64,000 bases of DNA from Siminovitchia acidinfaciens (GTDB taxonomy: Bacteria > Bacillota > Bacilli > Bacillales > Bacillaceae_C). Below, piece after piece: positions 17,604 through 24,510 of the stretch (positions are counted from its first letter, which is position 1; each line of letters opens with the position of its first letter). A model generated the notes under the pieces. It made no database searches. It was not told the origin of the DNA and saw nothing but the letters and a program-made list of their open reading frames with translations. Location of the stretch: the NCBI RefSeq assembly GCF_003605385.1, contig NZ_QYTV02000008.1, positions 62,001 to 126,000 on the forward strand. The letters run 5' to 3'. A program made the translations under genes and the position numbers.

Positions 17604-17759
17604 ATGAAAAAAAAGTGGACTTTGCCGCAATTAGAGGTTTTGGACGTCAGTATGACGATGAACGGTCCCGGTAATGCGAATGCAGATTGTTTTGATGTTT
17701 CTGATGGTAAAACGGAAACCCACCCAGGAAGATCTAATGCAAGTTGTCTTGGGAGTTGA
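17604..17759 (+). CDS. Lasso peptide precursor (A protein), paeninodin-like, two cysteines
   Basis: 51 residues, starting directly after the cyclase stop behind a near-perfect AAAGGAGGTGA. The leader is MKKKWTLPQLEVLDVSMTM (19 residues), with the W-x-x-P-x-L recognition pattern and Thr at the penultimate position. This aligns residue for residue with the paeninodin leader as I remember it. The core starts NGPGNANAD, so Asn1 would join Asp9 in a nine-residue ring. It runs to 32 residues, with Cys10, Cys29 and a C-terminal Ser32 (end: ASCLGS). The C-terminal Ser fits phosphorylation by the adjacent kinase. The long tail, Asn at position 1 and the cysteine pair are unusual. Confidence 0.9.
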   Translation: MKKKWTLPQLEVLDVSMTMNGPGNANADCFDVSDGKTETHPGRSNASCLGS

Positions 17760-17764
17760 GAAGA

Positions 17765-17800
17765 GCAGTCCTTATACAAAATTACATGTATAAGGGCTGC
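17765..17800 (+). promoter_or_regulatory. Strong hairpin after the precursor gene
   Basis: GCAGTCCTTATACA (17765-17778) pairs with TGTATAAGGGCTGC (17787-17800) over 14 positions with one G-T pair. No T run follows. It is likely an RNA-stabilising or partial-termination structure that raises precursor mRNA over the downstream enzymes. Confidence 0.6.
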
Positions 17801-17833
17801 ATTAAAAATAAACAGAAAGTTCGGAGATAGCGT

Positions 17834-18796
17834 ATGATACCCACATTGAAAACAGATCATTATAAAGCTTTTGGTCTATGTATTAAAAGTGCTATTCATT
17901 TACCAGAACTTCAGGAAGTCCCAAGTCTGCCAGATCCAAAAGATATTGATATAGTGGTAGAGCTCGAAGAATTATCAGAACAGTGGCATGAAACACTAGA
18001 CACCAACCGTTACTTTTCAGTGCAAGAGAACGCCGTTTTGTTTCATGTTCCTGAAACGGCCATTTATCGTATAGAAAAGGGGGAAAAAATTACTGTTTCT
18101 CCTTTTCCAGAAACTCACCTTGATCATACACGGCTTTATCTTCTAGGTACATGCATGGGTGTTATATTAATGCAAAGAAAGATACTTCCCCTGCATGGCA
18201 GTGCTGTAGTGATTGATGGGCAAGCATATGCAATCATTGGTGATTCCGGAGCTGGAAAGTCAACCTTGGCTTATGCTTTCCTTAAGAAGGGTTATCAACT
18301 AATCAGTGATGACGTGATTCCAGTCAATCTTTCAAAAGACGGTATACCTTTTGTCACCCCAGCCTATCCACAGCAGAAGTTGTGGGAGGAGAGCCTACAG
18401 GCATTTAACATGGAATCCGATGACTTAAGGCCAATTATTGAAAGAGAAAAGAAATTTGCTGTTCCAGTAGACTCTCAATTTGCAAAGCAACCGATACAGC
18501 TCGCAGGAATCTACGAGCTTATTAAAACGAGCGACGGTCCCCTAACAGTTACTCCCATTACAAACTTAATGCGCTTTCAAACGTTATTTAATCATACGTA
18601 CCGTAACTTTTTATTATCCCGTCTTGGCTTAATGGAGTGGCATTTCCAAATTACCGCAAAGATTATTCAAAGCACAGGACTGTATCAATTGCGAAGACCG
18701 GTTAACAGATTCACTGCCGATGACTTTACAAGATTGATTTTAAATACAATTAGTAAAAGAGGGATATATGATGGCTGTTCAAACAATCTCACTTAA
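17834..18796 (+). CDS. Lasso peptide kinase (HPr kinase-like, PadeK type)
   Basis: 320 residues. The C-terminal half carries an HPr-kinase-type P-loop, IIGDSGAGKSTLAYAF, near residues 134-149, followed by LISDDVIPV, the acidic segment that follows the P-loop in this fold. True HprK has a different N-terminal domain and a longer C-terminal signature. Kinases of this kind in paeninodin clusters phosphorylate the C-terminal Ser of the precursor. The precursor here ends in Ser, so the pair is consistent. GGAG precedes ATG 17834. The end overlaps the B1 gene by 29 bases, showing tight co-translation. Confidence 0.87.
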   Translation: MIPTLKTDHYKAFGLCIKSAIHLPELQEVPSLPDPKDIDIVVELEELSEQWHETLDTNRYFSVQENAVLFHVPETAIYRIEKGEKITVSPFPETHLDHTRLYLLGTCMGVILMQRKILPLHGSAVVIDGQAYAIIGDSGAGKSTLAYAFLKKGYQLISDDVIPVNLSKDGIPFVTPAYPQQKLWEESLQAFNMESDDLRPIIEREKKFAVPVDSQFAKQPIQLAGIYELIKTSDGPLTVTPITNLMRFQTLFNHTYRNFLLSRLGLMEWHFQITAKIIQSTGLYQLRRPVNRFTADDFTRLILNTISKRGIYDGCSNNLT

Positions 18797-19076
18797 TACT
18801 CAAATTGTCCAAACGCAGGGAAATATTGTTAGCGATATGGGTGAAGAGAAAGTCATGCTCAGCATCCATAAAGGTAAATACTACAACCTTGGGGAAACTG
18901 GAGGTCGGATTTGGGAATTAATGAAGGATCCCATTACTGTTCAGAAACTGATATCCGCATTGTTGGCAGATTTCCAAGTGGAAAAAGAAACATGTGAACA
19001 GCATGTGGTCACTTTTCTGAACCAATTAATGAAGGAAGGATTAGTCGAGGTTGTAAATGGGCAAACCCTTGGGTGA
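18768..19076 (+). CDS. Lasso B1 protein (PqqD-like leader-recognition element)
   Basis: 102 residues with the PqqD/RRE winged-helix pattern: LSIHKGKYYNLGETGGRIWELM, then a helical region ending LNQLMKEGLVEVV. In split-B lasso systems B1 binds the precursor leader (the WxxPxL region) and presents it to the B2 protease and the cyclase. The start may be ATG 18768 or the adjacent ATG 18771, both behind GAGGGATAT. It overlaps the kinase gene and is six bases before B2. Confidence 0.9.
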   Translation: MMAVQTISLNTQIVQTQGNIVSDMGEEKVMLSIHKGKYYNLGETGGRIWELMKDPITVQKLISALLADFQVEKETCEQHVVTFLNQLMKEGLVEVVNGQTLG

Positions 19077-19082
19077 AAAGAG

Positions 19083-19565
19083 ATGCAGGTAAAATCTAAA
19101 ATAAATACATTGATATCACTGAAGCCAAAAACTATCTTTCTACTGCTGGAGGCATATTTATATTTGGGCTGGGCGCGATTACTAAAAATAATTCCCTTTT
19201 CTAAAGTGGCACCTTCATTAGGAGAGCATATGGAGGAAACACCAAATCATGTAAAAGCGGAGCATACTGCCGTCATCAAAAATATTTCTCATGCCCTTCA
19301 TATCATGGGCAAATATACATTTTGGGAAAGCCAATGCTTGGTCAAAGCTGTTGCAGGTATGAAAATGCTTGAAAAAAGAGGGATTGATAGCACCTTATAC
19401 TTAGGGACAGCTAGAGATGAATCTGGCCAGATGGTTGCACACGCATGGCTCCGCAGCGGTCCTTTTTACTTATCCGGTGCTGAAGGGATGGAGAAATTTA
19501 CAACTGTGGGCATGTTTGCTAAGAAGGTAGGCGCTCATCATGGTAAAGGGGGAAGCTATGAATAA
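19083..19565 (+). CDS. Lasso B2 protein (transglutaminase-like leader peptidase)
   Basis: 160 residues of the transglutaminase-like cysteine protease fold that removes the leader peptide. Candidate catalytic Cys85 lies in ESQCLVKAVAG and His120 in VAHAWLRSG, the two family signatures. An N-terminal basic/hydrophobic segment (FLLLEAYLYLGWARLLKI) is usual for the family. Cleavage is predicted between Met19 and Asn20 of the precursor. The gene overlaps the start of the nucleotidyltransferase gene by eight bases. Confidence 0.9.
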   Translation: MQVKSKINTLISLKPKTIFLLLEAYLYLGWARLLKIIPFSKVAPSLGEHMEETPNHVKAEHTAVIKNISHALHIMGKYTFWESQCLVKAVAGMKMLEKRGIDSTLYLGTARDESGQMVAHAWLRSGPFYLSGAEGMEKFTTVGMFAKKVGAHHGKGGSYE

Positions 19566-20736
19566 AACTATTAATCTCAACCTGGAAAAAATACCTAATG
19601 AACTTATGTTAATGCTTGAATTGATTAGCGTTAACAATAAGGAACATATATCTGAAGGAAATTATAAAAATATTGATTGGGACCTTTTTTTTCAACTGGC
19701 CTTGCATCATCGCCTTTATCCTTTGCTTTCCATAAAAATTGCGAAGTTTAATTGCCCTTGGATTCCCTCGGATGTTTCTAAATCCTTGACCACTTATTAT
19801 CGAAATAACACATTTCAAATGCTTCACCTCTGCGGAGTCATGGAAAAAGTGAGTCAGCTTTTTGCAGAAAACGATATTCGGTCTCTTTTTCTAAAAGGTC
19901 CTATTTTGGCCGAAGACCTGTATGGTGATATTTCTATGAGGACATGTGGAGACCTCGATATTCTCATTCCATTAAATGACTTACAAAGAGCGGATGATTT
20001 ACTTGTGGGACTCGGCTATGAAAAGAATGAGTATATTAAGACTGTGTTAAATGACTGGAAATGGAGGCATCATCACTTTACGTATTATCACCCAAATGAA
20101 GGAACGAAAATAGAAATTCATTGGAGACTAAACCCATCACCCAGCACAGAGCCGGCATTCGAAAAATTATGGGAACGAAGAAGAAAAACTGCTTTAGTAA
20201 GCTCCCCTACTTTTTATTTGGGGCAAGAAGACCTATTCTTTTTTTTAGTTACCCATGGGGCCAGGCATGGATGGTCCCGTTTAAGATGGTTATTGGATAT
20301 TCATAAAATGGTGCAAACAGATATCTATTGGCAGGATGTGAAGAGGCGATTAAAAAAATATCAATGTGATTTCATTGGGGGGCAGTCTTTGATATTGTCC
20401 TCACAATTGTTCAATACCATTTTACCCAAAGATATCCAGTCTCTGGTATTTCAGAAAAATTCAGTAAGGTTAGCGCAGGAAACAATATTTTATTTAGAAG
20501 GAATGGTCAACTTACATAACGCACCGCTCCCAAAAGAAGTTTCAAAGTATCATGAAAAGTATTTGCTTTCTATAATGTCCTTTAAGCAAAAAGTGTTATA
20601 CACACTTAGTGTCTTGCATCCTTATTATATGGATGCTGAAACATTACCCCTGCCAAAAAGACTGCACTTTTTATATTTCCCATTGCGACCGTTTCTTTGG
20701 TTTTGGAGAAAGACAAGAAAGCACGCTTTACCTTAG
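19558..20736 (+). CDS. Nucleotidyltransferase-fold protein of the lasso cluster (PadeN-like)
   Basis: 392 residues. The nucleotidyltransferase signature KGPILAEDLYGDISMRTCGDLDILI contains the conserved Gly and the DxD metal site. Proteins of this NTP_transf_5-type family occur in many Bacillales lasso clusters (PadeN of paeninodin). Their chemical role is not settled; nucleotidylation or a modification using the phosphorylated peptide have been suggested. The start is ATG 19558 after AAAGGGGGAAGCT; an in-frame ATG at 19540 has no ribosome site. The gene is 12 bases from the exporter. Confidence 0.8.
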   Translation: MNKTINLNLEKIPNELMLMLELISVNNKEHISEGNYKNIDWDLFFQLALHHRLYPLLSIKIAKFNCPWIPSDVSKSLTTYYRNNTFQMLHLCGVMEKVSQLFAENDIRSLFLKGPILAEDLYGDISMRTCGDLDILIPLNDLQRADDLLVGLGYEKNEYIKTVLNDWKWRHHHFTYYHPNEGTKIEIHWRLNPSPSTEPAFEKLWERRRKTALVSSPTFYLGQEDLFFFLVTHGARHGWSRLRWLLDIHKMVQTDIYWQDVKRRLKKYQCDFIGGQSLILSSQLFNTILPKDIQSLVFQKNSVRLAQETIFYLEGMVNLHNAPLPKEVSKYHEKYLLSIMSFKQKVLYTLSVLHPYYMDAETLPLPKRLHFLYFPLRPFLWFWRKTRKHALP

Positions 20737-20748
20737 GAGGAAATAATC

Positions 20749-22548
20749 ATGAAGCCGGTTTTATTTTTTTTCAAACAGTTGTACGACTATGCTGGAAATA
20801 AGCTTTATATTAACCTCCTTGGAATGGTGTTAATCAGTTTATTGGATGGAATTGGGTTATTATTGCTCATACCTGTAATCAGCTATAGTGGAATTGTGAA
20901 TTTTGATGGGGAAAATTCGACAGCGTCTAGGGTACTCTCATATATTCAACAAATACCTGAGGCTTTTGGCGGGCTGACATTTATTCTAATTTTATTTGTT
21001 ATCATAAACATTGCTCAAAATTTGTTTCAACGATATGTAACGATAGAAAACGTGAAGATACAACATGGATTTGCCCGGAGTCTACGGTTAGATATTTATA
21101 AAGATCTTCTTCAAGCCAATTGGGCTTTTTATGTAAAGAGAAGAAAATCGGATATTATTAATACATTTACTGCCGAGTTGGGGCGTGTAAGTGCAGGAAC
21201 TAATACATTTTTACAGTTTATCACTTCTATCATCTTTACTAAAATCCAAGTGGTTATCGCCTTTTTTCTCTCACCAAAAATAACAATGTTTGTTCTGTTG
21301 AGCGGATTTTTCTTATCCATTTTTTCTAGGGGATTCATAAAAAGATCGAGATTATTGGGGAGCAGGACTTCTGAGATTGGGCAGAGTTTATTGGCAGGTA
21401 TAACCGACAATTTTAATGGCATGAAGGAAATCAAGAGCAATACTCTAGAAACGTCGAGAATGGATTGGTTTCAATCCATATCTCAAAGAATGTACGATGA
21501 ACAGATGGAATATACCACATTGAAAACTGCTTCCCAATTCTATTATAAAATTGCTTCGGCTTTTTTAATCGCCATCTTTATATTTCTATCTGTGAACCTA
21601 TTTAATGCCCAGGCTGCACAATTGATGTTAATTATTATTATTTTTACAAGACTGTGGCCGAGGGTGACTGGTATTCAAGCCAGTTTGGAGCAGATTGCGG
21701 CGACTATTCCGGCATTAAAGTCAGTCATCAATTTGAAGAATGAGTCGCGGGCTGCCAGAGAGTTGGAAGAGTTTGGAACGAAAAATATTAAACCGATGGA
21801 TATTAAACTAGGGATAGAATGTAAAAATGTATTCTTTCGATATAACACAAAAGAAAACATATATGCATTAAAAGAAGTCAACGTGTATTTTCCGGCTAAT
21901 TGCATGGCGGCGGTGGTTGGAAAATCCGGCGCAGGCAAAAGTACATTGATTGACCTTTTAATGGGGTTAAATCATCCAGAAAAAGGAGGAATCCTTTTGG
22001 ATGGTACCCAGTTAACAAAGGATAATCTCCAATCTTGGAGGCGTTCCATCAGCTATGTTCCTCAAGACCCATTTTTATTTAATACTACGATACGTGAAAA
22101 TTTAAGTTTAATCCAACCGGAAGCTACAGAAGAACAGCTGTGGGAAGCATTGAAATTTGCTGCAGCAGACGATTTTGTAAAGCAGCTTCCCAAAGGCCTG
22201 GATTCATTTATAGGAGACCGGGGAATCAGGCTGTCAGGCGGGGAGCGTCAGCGTCTTGTTCTGGCACGTGCAATCTTAAGAAAGCCATCAATCCTTGTGT
22301 TGGATGAGGCAACAAGTGCACTCGATACGGAGAATGAAACTAAGATTCAAAAAGCTCTAGAACGGTTAAAGGGGAAAATGACAATCATCATCATTGCACA
22401 CCGCCTCTCCACCATCCGAAATGCGGATCAAGTAATCGTGCTGAACAGGGGAGAAATCATACAAAAAGGAGAGTTTAAACAATTGGCGAATGAGCAGCGC
22501 GGGATGTTTAATAACCTTCTCAAGAAGCAAATGGAAATTTCTTTATAA
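20749..22548 (+). CDS. ABC transporter for lasso peptide export and immunity (D protein)
   Basis: 599 residues, a full half-transporter. About six membrane helices fill residues 15-300, then a nucleotide-binding domain with Walker A VGKSGAGKSTLID near residue 390, signature LSGGERQRLVLARA, Walker B ILVLDEATSALD and H-loop IIIAHRLSTI. No C39 peptidase domain is present, consistent with leader removal by B2. In lasso clusters it exports the mature peptide and often gives self-protection. The start follows AGGAGG. It is the last gene of the cluster; no clear terminator follows, so transcription may run on toward epsA. Confidence 0.9.
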   Translation: MKPVLFFFKQLYDYAGNKLYINLLGMVLISLLDGIGLLLLIPVISYSGIVNFDGENSTASRVLSYIQQIPEAFGGLTFILILFVIINIAQNLFQRYVTIENVKIQHGFARSLRLDIYKDLLQANWAFYVKRRKSDIINTFTAELGRVSAGTNTFLQFITSIIFTKIQVVIAFFLSPKITMFVLLSGFFLSIFSRGFIKRSRLLGSRTSEIGQSLLAGITDNFNGMKEIKSNTLETSRMDWFQSISQRMYDEQMEYTTLKTASQFYYKIASAFLIAIFIFLSVNLFNAQAAQLMLIIIIFTRLWPRVTGIQASLEQIAATIPALKSVINLKNESRAARELEEFGTKNIKPMDIKLGIECKNVFFRYNTKENIYALKEVNVYFPANCMAAVVGKSGAGKSTLIDLLMGLNHPEKGGILLDGTQLTKDNLQSWRRSISYVPQDPFLFNTTIRENLSLIQPEATEEQLWEALKFAAADDFVKQLPKGLDSFIGDRGIRLSGGERQRLVLARAILRKPSILVLDEATSALDTENETKIQKALERLKGKMTIIIIAHRLSTIRNADQVIVLNRGEIIQKGEFKQLANEQRGMFNNLLKKQMEISL

Positions 22549-22724
22549 ATTGGAGATGCTTGTGCATGTAACTTTATGTGTTGAAGGGGCGTTTTCAGTT
22601 CTTTTATCCAAATAACAAACATTTACTTAAATAATCTTCATAAATTTGATGACACTAAACTATCCTGAGTATATAGGCTCAATGTACCGTATAATTAATG
22701 TAGAAAATGATCGAGAAATTCATG

Positions 22725-22788
22725 TTGACTTGTTCTCTATAATGAAATAATATAGAAATATGTTATAACTATGTTCTTTATTAGGAAC
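22725..22788 (+). promoter_or_regulatory. epsA promoter overlapped by two SinR-type operators
   Basis: TTGACT (22725-22730), a 17-base spacer and TAATAT (22748-22753) make a sigma-A-type promoter. The first box, GTTCTCTATAATGAAA (22732-22747), fills most of the spacer; the second, GTTCTTTATTAGGAAC (22773-22788), lies just after the predicted start. Both contain perfect GTTCTYT half-sites. In B. subtilis, SinR represses epsA through equivalent sites. A lone GTTCTTT half-site is also found at 22598-22604. The remaining bases 22549-22724 show nothing else. Confidence 0.75.
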
Positions 22789-22813
22789 GAAATAACTGAT
22801 AAGGTGGTCTATT

Positions 22814-23536
22814 ATGAATCAGTTAGAAAATAGAACCGTAAAAGAAATTAATCTAAAGGACTTATACAGAGTAATCAAAAGGCGCTTATGGCTAGTCGCA
22901 CTCATCGCAACTTTGGCAACTACAGCAGGTTGGTTCTATAGTAATCTTAATAAAACAGCCCCAATATATCAGGCTTCTTCAAATATAATTATCGATGCAG
23001 ATCCTGCGTATAAAAACACTCTACAGGTAATTATTAAAGATATCACTGTTATAGAGAAAGTAATACAAGAATTGGGGATTGAAAACTCTCCGGAGACATT
23101 GGCCGGACAGATTAATGTTGAAAGTATTGAGGATTCCCAAGTAGTGAAGATTAGTGTGACTGATACAGATCCTGAAAGAGCTGCGAATATTGCAAATACG
23201 ACTGCTAGAATATTTAAGGGGCAAATTCCAAAAGTTATGGAGTTTAAAAGTGTGAGCGTTTTATCAGAGGCTAAAGTAAATCCTTTTCCGATCAATGAAA
23301 ACAATCAAAATAAAATTATTTTAGGGGCTATGATCATTGGAATAATGATAGGAATTGGACTAATATTCTTAATTGATTCGTTAGATGACTCAATTAAATC
23401 AGAACATGATATAGAATCAATACTGGGAATTCCCGTTTTAGGGAGTATTTCCAAAATAAATAAAAAGAATGTAACTAAAAGGAAAATCAAGAGTGAGAAA
23501 TTAGAGCTTAGAGGTGAATCCATTGGTCTTAAATAA
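22814..23536 (+). CDS. epsA: Polysaccharide co-polymerase / kinase activator (Wzz-type, EpsA)
   Basis: 240 residues with a membrane helix near the N-terminus (LWLVALIATLATTAGWFYSNL), an extracytoplasmic segment, and a second helix near 165-185 (IILGAMIIGIMIGIGLIFLIDSLDD) preceded by the proline-rich KVNPFPINEN motif. This is the Wzz/CapA co-polymerase layout, and the protein should anchor and activate the tyrosine kinase EpsB. ATG 22814 follows AAGGTGG. It is the first gene of the eps locus, directly behind the SinR-type promoter, and overlaps epsB slightly. Confidence 0.9.
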   Translation: MNQLENRTVKEINLKDLYRVIKRRLWLVALIATLATTAGWFYSNLNKTAPIYQASSNIIIDADPAYKNTLQVIIKDITVIEKVIQELGIENSPETLAGQINVESIEDSQVVKISVTDTDPERAANIANTTARIFKGQIPKVMEFKSVSVLSEAKVNPFPINENNQNKIILGAMIIGIMIGIGLIFLIDSLDDSIKSEHDIESILGIPVLGSISKINKKNVTKRKIKSEKLELRGESIGLK

Positions 23537-24179
23537 AAGAAGATCCTCAGCAACAGCTAAAAAAACAAATCTAGTTGTAGATAAAAATCCAGAGTCTATT
23601 ATTTCCGAGCAATTTCGTACGATTAGAACGAATATTCACTTCTTAAAGGGAGATAAAAAAGAAAGCATTTTATTAATCACATCGCCTGGAAAAGGTGAAG
23701 GTAAATCTACCATAGCCGCTAACATCGCCGTCTCAATGACCCAACAGAAAGAAAATATACTATTGATTGACGGAAACTTAAGAAATCCAAGCGTTCACAG
23801 CCTATTCAAACTCTCCAATACGAGCGGCTTATCAGATGTACTGACAGGAAAAATTACTTTTGAAGAAGCAGTGATTTCAACAGGAATTGGGAATTTGGAT
23901 ATTATTACGAGTGGAACAAAACCATTCAATCCGGCTGAACTGTTAGCCTCCCCAATGATGAAGGAATTTCTGCAAACAGTTAGTCCTTCATATGATACTG
24001 TACTAATAGATTCACCACCACTACTTGAAGTAACAGATACAAAAATTATGGCAAACTTATGTGACGGGGTAGTCTTAGTCGTTAAAAAAACCAAGACAAA
24101 TTCCGAGAGTGCTTATCAATCGAAAAAAGTATTAGGATTTGCAAAAGCCCAGATTATAGGAGTCATATTAAATGAGTAA
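23523..24179 (+). CDS. epsB: Bacterial tyrosine kinase (EpsB/CapB type) without a tyrosine tail
   Basis: About 218 residues. BY-kinase motifs are present: SEQFRTIRTNI, Walker A SPGKGEGKSTIAANIA, Walker A' LLIDGNLRNPS and Walker B VLIDSPP. The usual A' form is LLIDADLR; here Gly-Asn replaces Ala-Asp. The protein ends ...QIIGVILNE without the C-terminal Tyr cluster that such kinases normally autophosphorylate. TTG 23523 has AGAGGTG at good spacing; GTG 23514 is an alternative. The partner phosphatase is encoded at 46231. A candidate antitermination RNA follows. Confidence 0.87.
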   Translation: MVLNKRRSSATAKKTNLVVDKNPESIISEQFRTIRTNIHFLKGDKKESILLITSPGKGEGKSTIAANIAVSMTQQKENILLIDGNLRNPSVHSLFKLSNTSGLSDVLTGKITFEEAVISTGIGNLDIITSGTKPFNPAELLASPMMKEFLQTVSPSYDTVLIDSPPLLEVTDTKIMANLCDGVVLVVKKTKTNSESAYQSKKVLGFAKAQIIGVILNE

Positions 24180-24202
24180 GTGCATATATTTTTTGCCAAC
24201 AT

Positions 24203-24239
24203 GTTCTTAATAAGGAACAATCGGTTCTTAATAAGGCGA
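24203..24239 (+). promoter_or_regulatory. Two SinR-like dyads just after epsB
   Basis: GTTCTTAATAAGGAAC (24203-24218) and GTTCTTAATAAGGCGA (24224-24239) stand 21 bases apart. They resemble the operators at epsA but each half-site has one mismatch to GTTCTYT (A at the last position). They could be weak SinR sites, a transcription roadblock, or simply the 5' end of the structured RNA that follows. Confidence 0.4.
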
Positions 24240-24423
24240 TAAAGACAAGGTTAGGGACCACTGATACATATGCTCTGAACACTCTTTACATTAAACCAAT
24301 CGTTATCTTCTGGAAATGTCTCCTTTCCATTATCAATGGAGGTACTCGGTCATGCTGTGGGTTGAGAGACCTTAGACGCCAGTCGTCAAAAGTGTGATGT
24401 GAGGGGGGGTTAAATGCCCTATT
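24240..24423 (+). ncRNA. Candidate EAR (eps-associated RNA, processive antitermination element)
   Basis: About 180 bases between epsB and epsC have no coding frame but many short complementary segments: GGAAA with TTTCC and CTCC with GGAGG near 24313-24350, and GGTCTCTC-type pairing around GGGTTGAGAGACC. In B. subtilis the EAR (epsC motif) RNA lies exactly between epsB and epsC and lets RNA polymerase pass terminators across the long eps operon. The call rests mainly on position, the structured look and the strong hairpin right after it. The exact boundaries are uncertain. Confidence 0.65.
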
Positions 24424-24477
24424 TTAAAGTTTTTAATTAGGGGGGGTCTTAAGACCCCCCCTAATTAAAAACTTTAA
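24424..24477. repeat. 54-bp perfect palindrome with a G7/C7 core
   Basis: Bases 24424-24450 are the exact reverse complement of 24451-24477 (27-bp arms, no spacer). The centre reads GGGGGGGTCTTAAGACCCCCCC, split here as G7-TCTT and AAGA-C7, and A/T-rich arms flank it. As RNA it forms a very stable hairpin between the candidate EAR and epsC. It may be the terminator that EAR overcomes, although the T run lies inside the stem. Confidence 0.9.
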
Positions 24478-24510
24478 TTCAAGCTAAAGAATAGTAAAGA
24501 GGAGGGTATT

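Noticed and set aside
17834-18796. Carbon-catabolite HPr kinase/phosphorylase
   Set aside because: The N-terminal half does not match HprK, and the gene lies between lasso precursor and B1, so peptide kinase is the better call.
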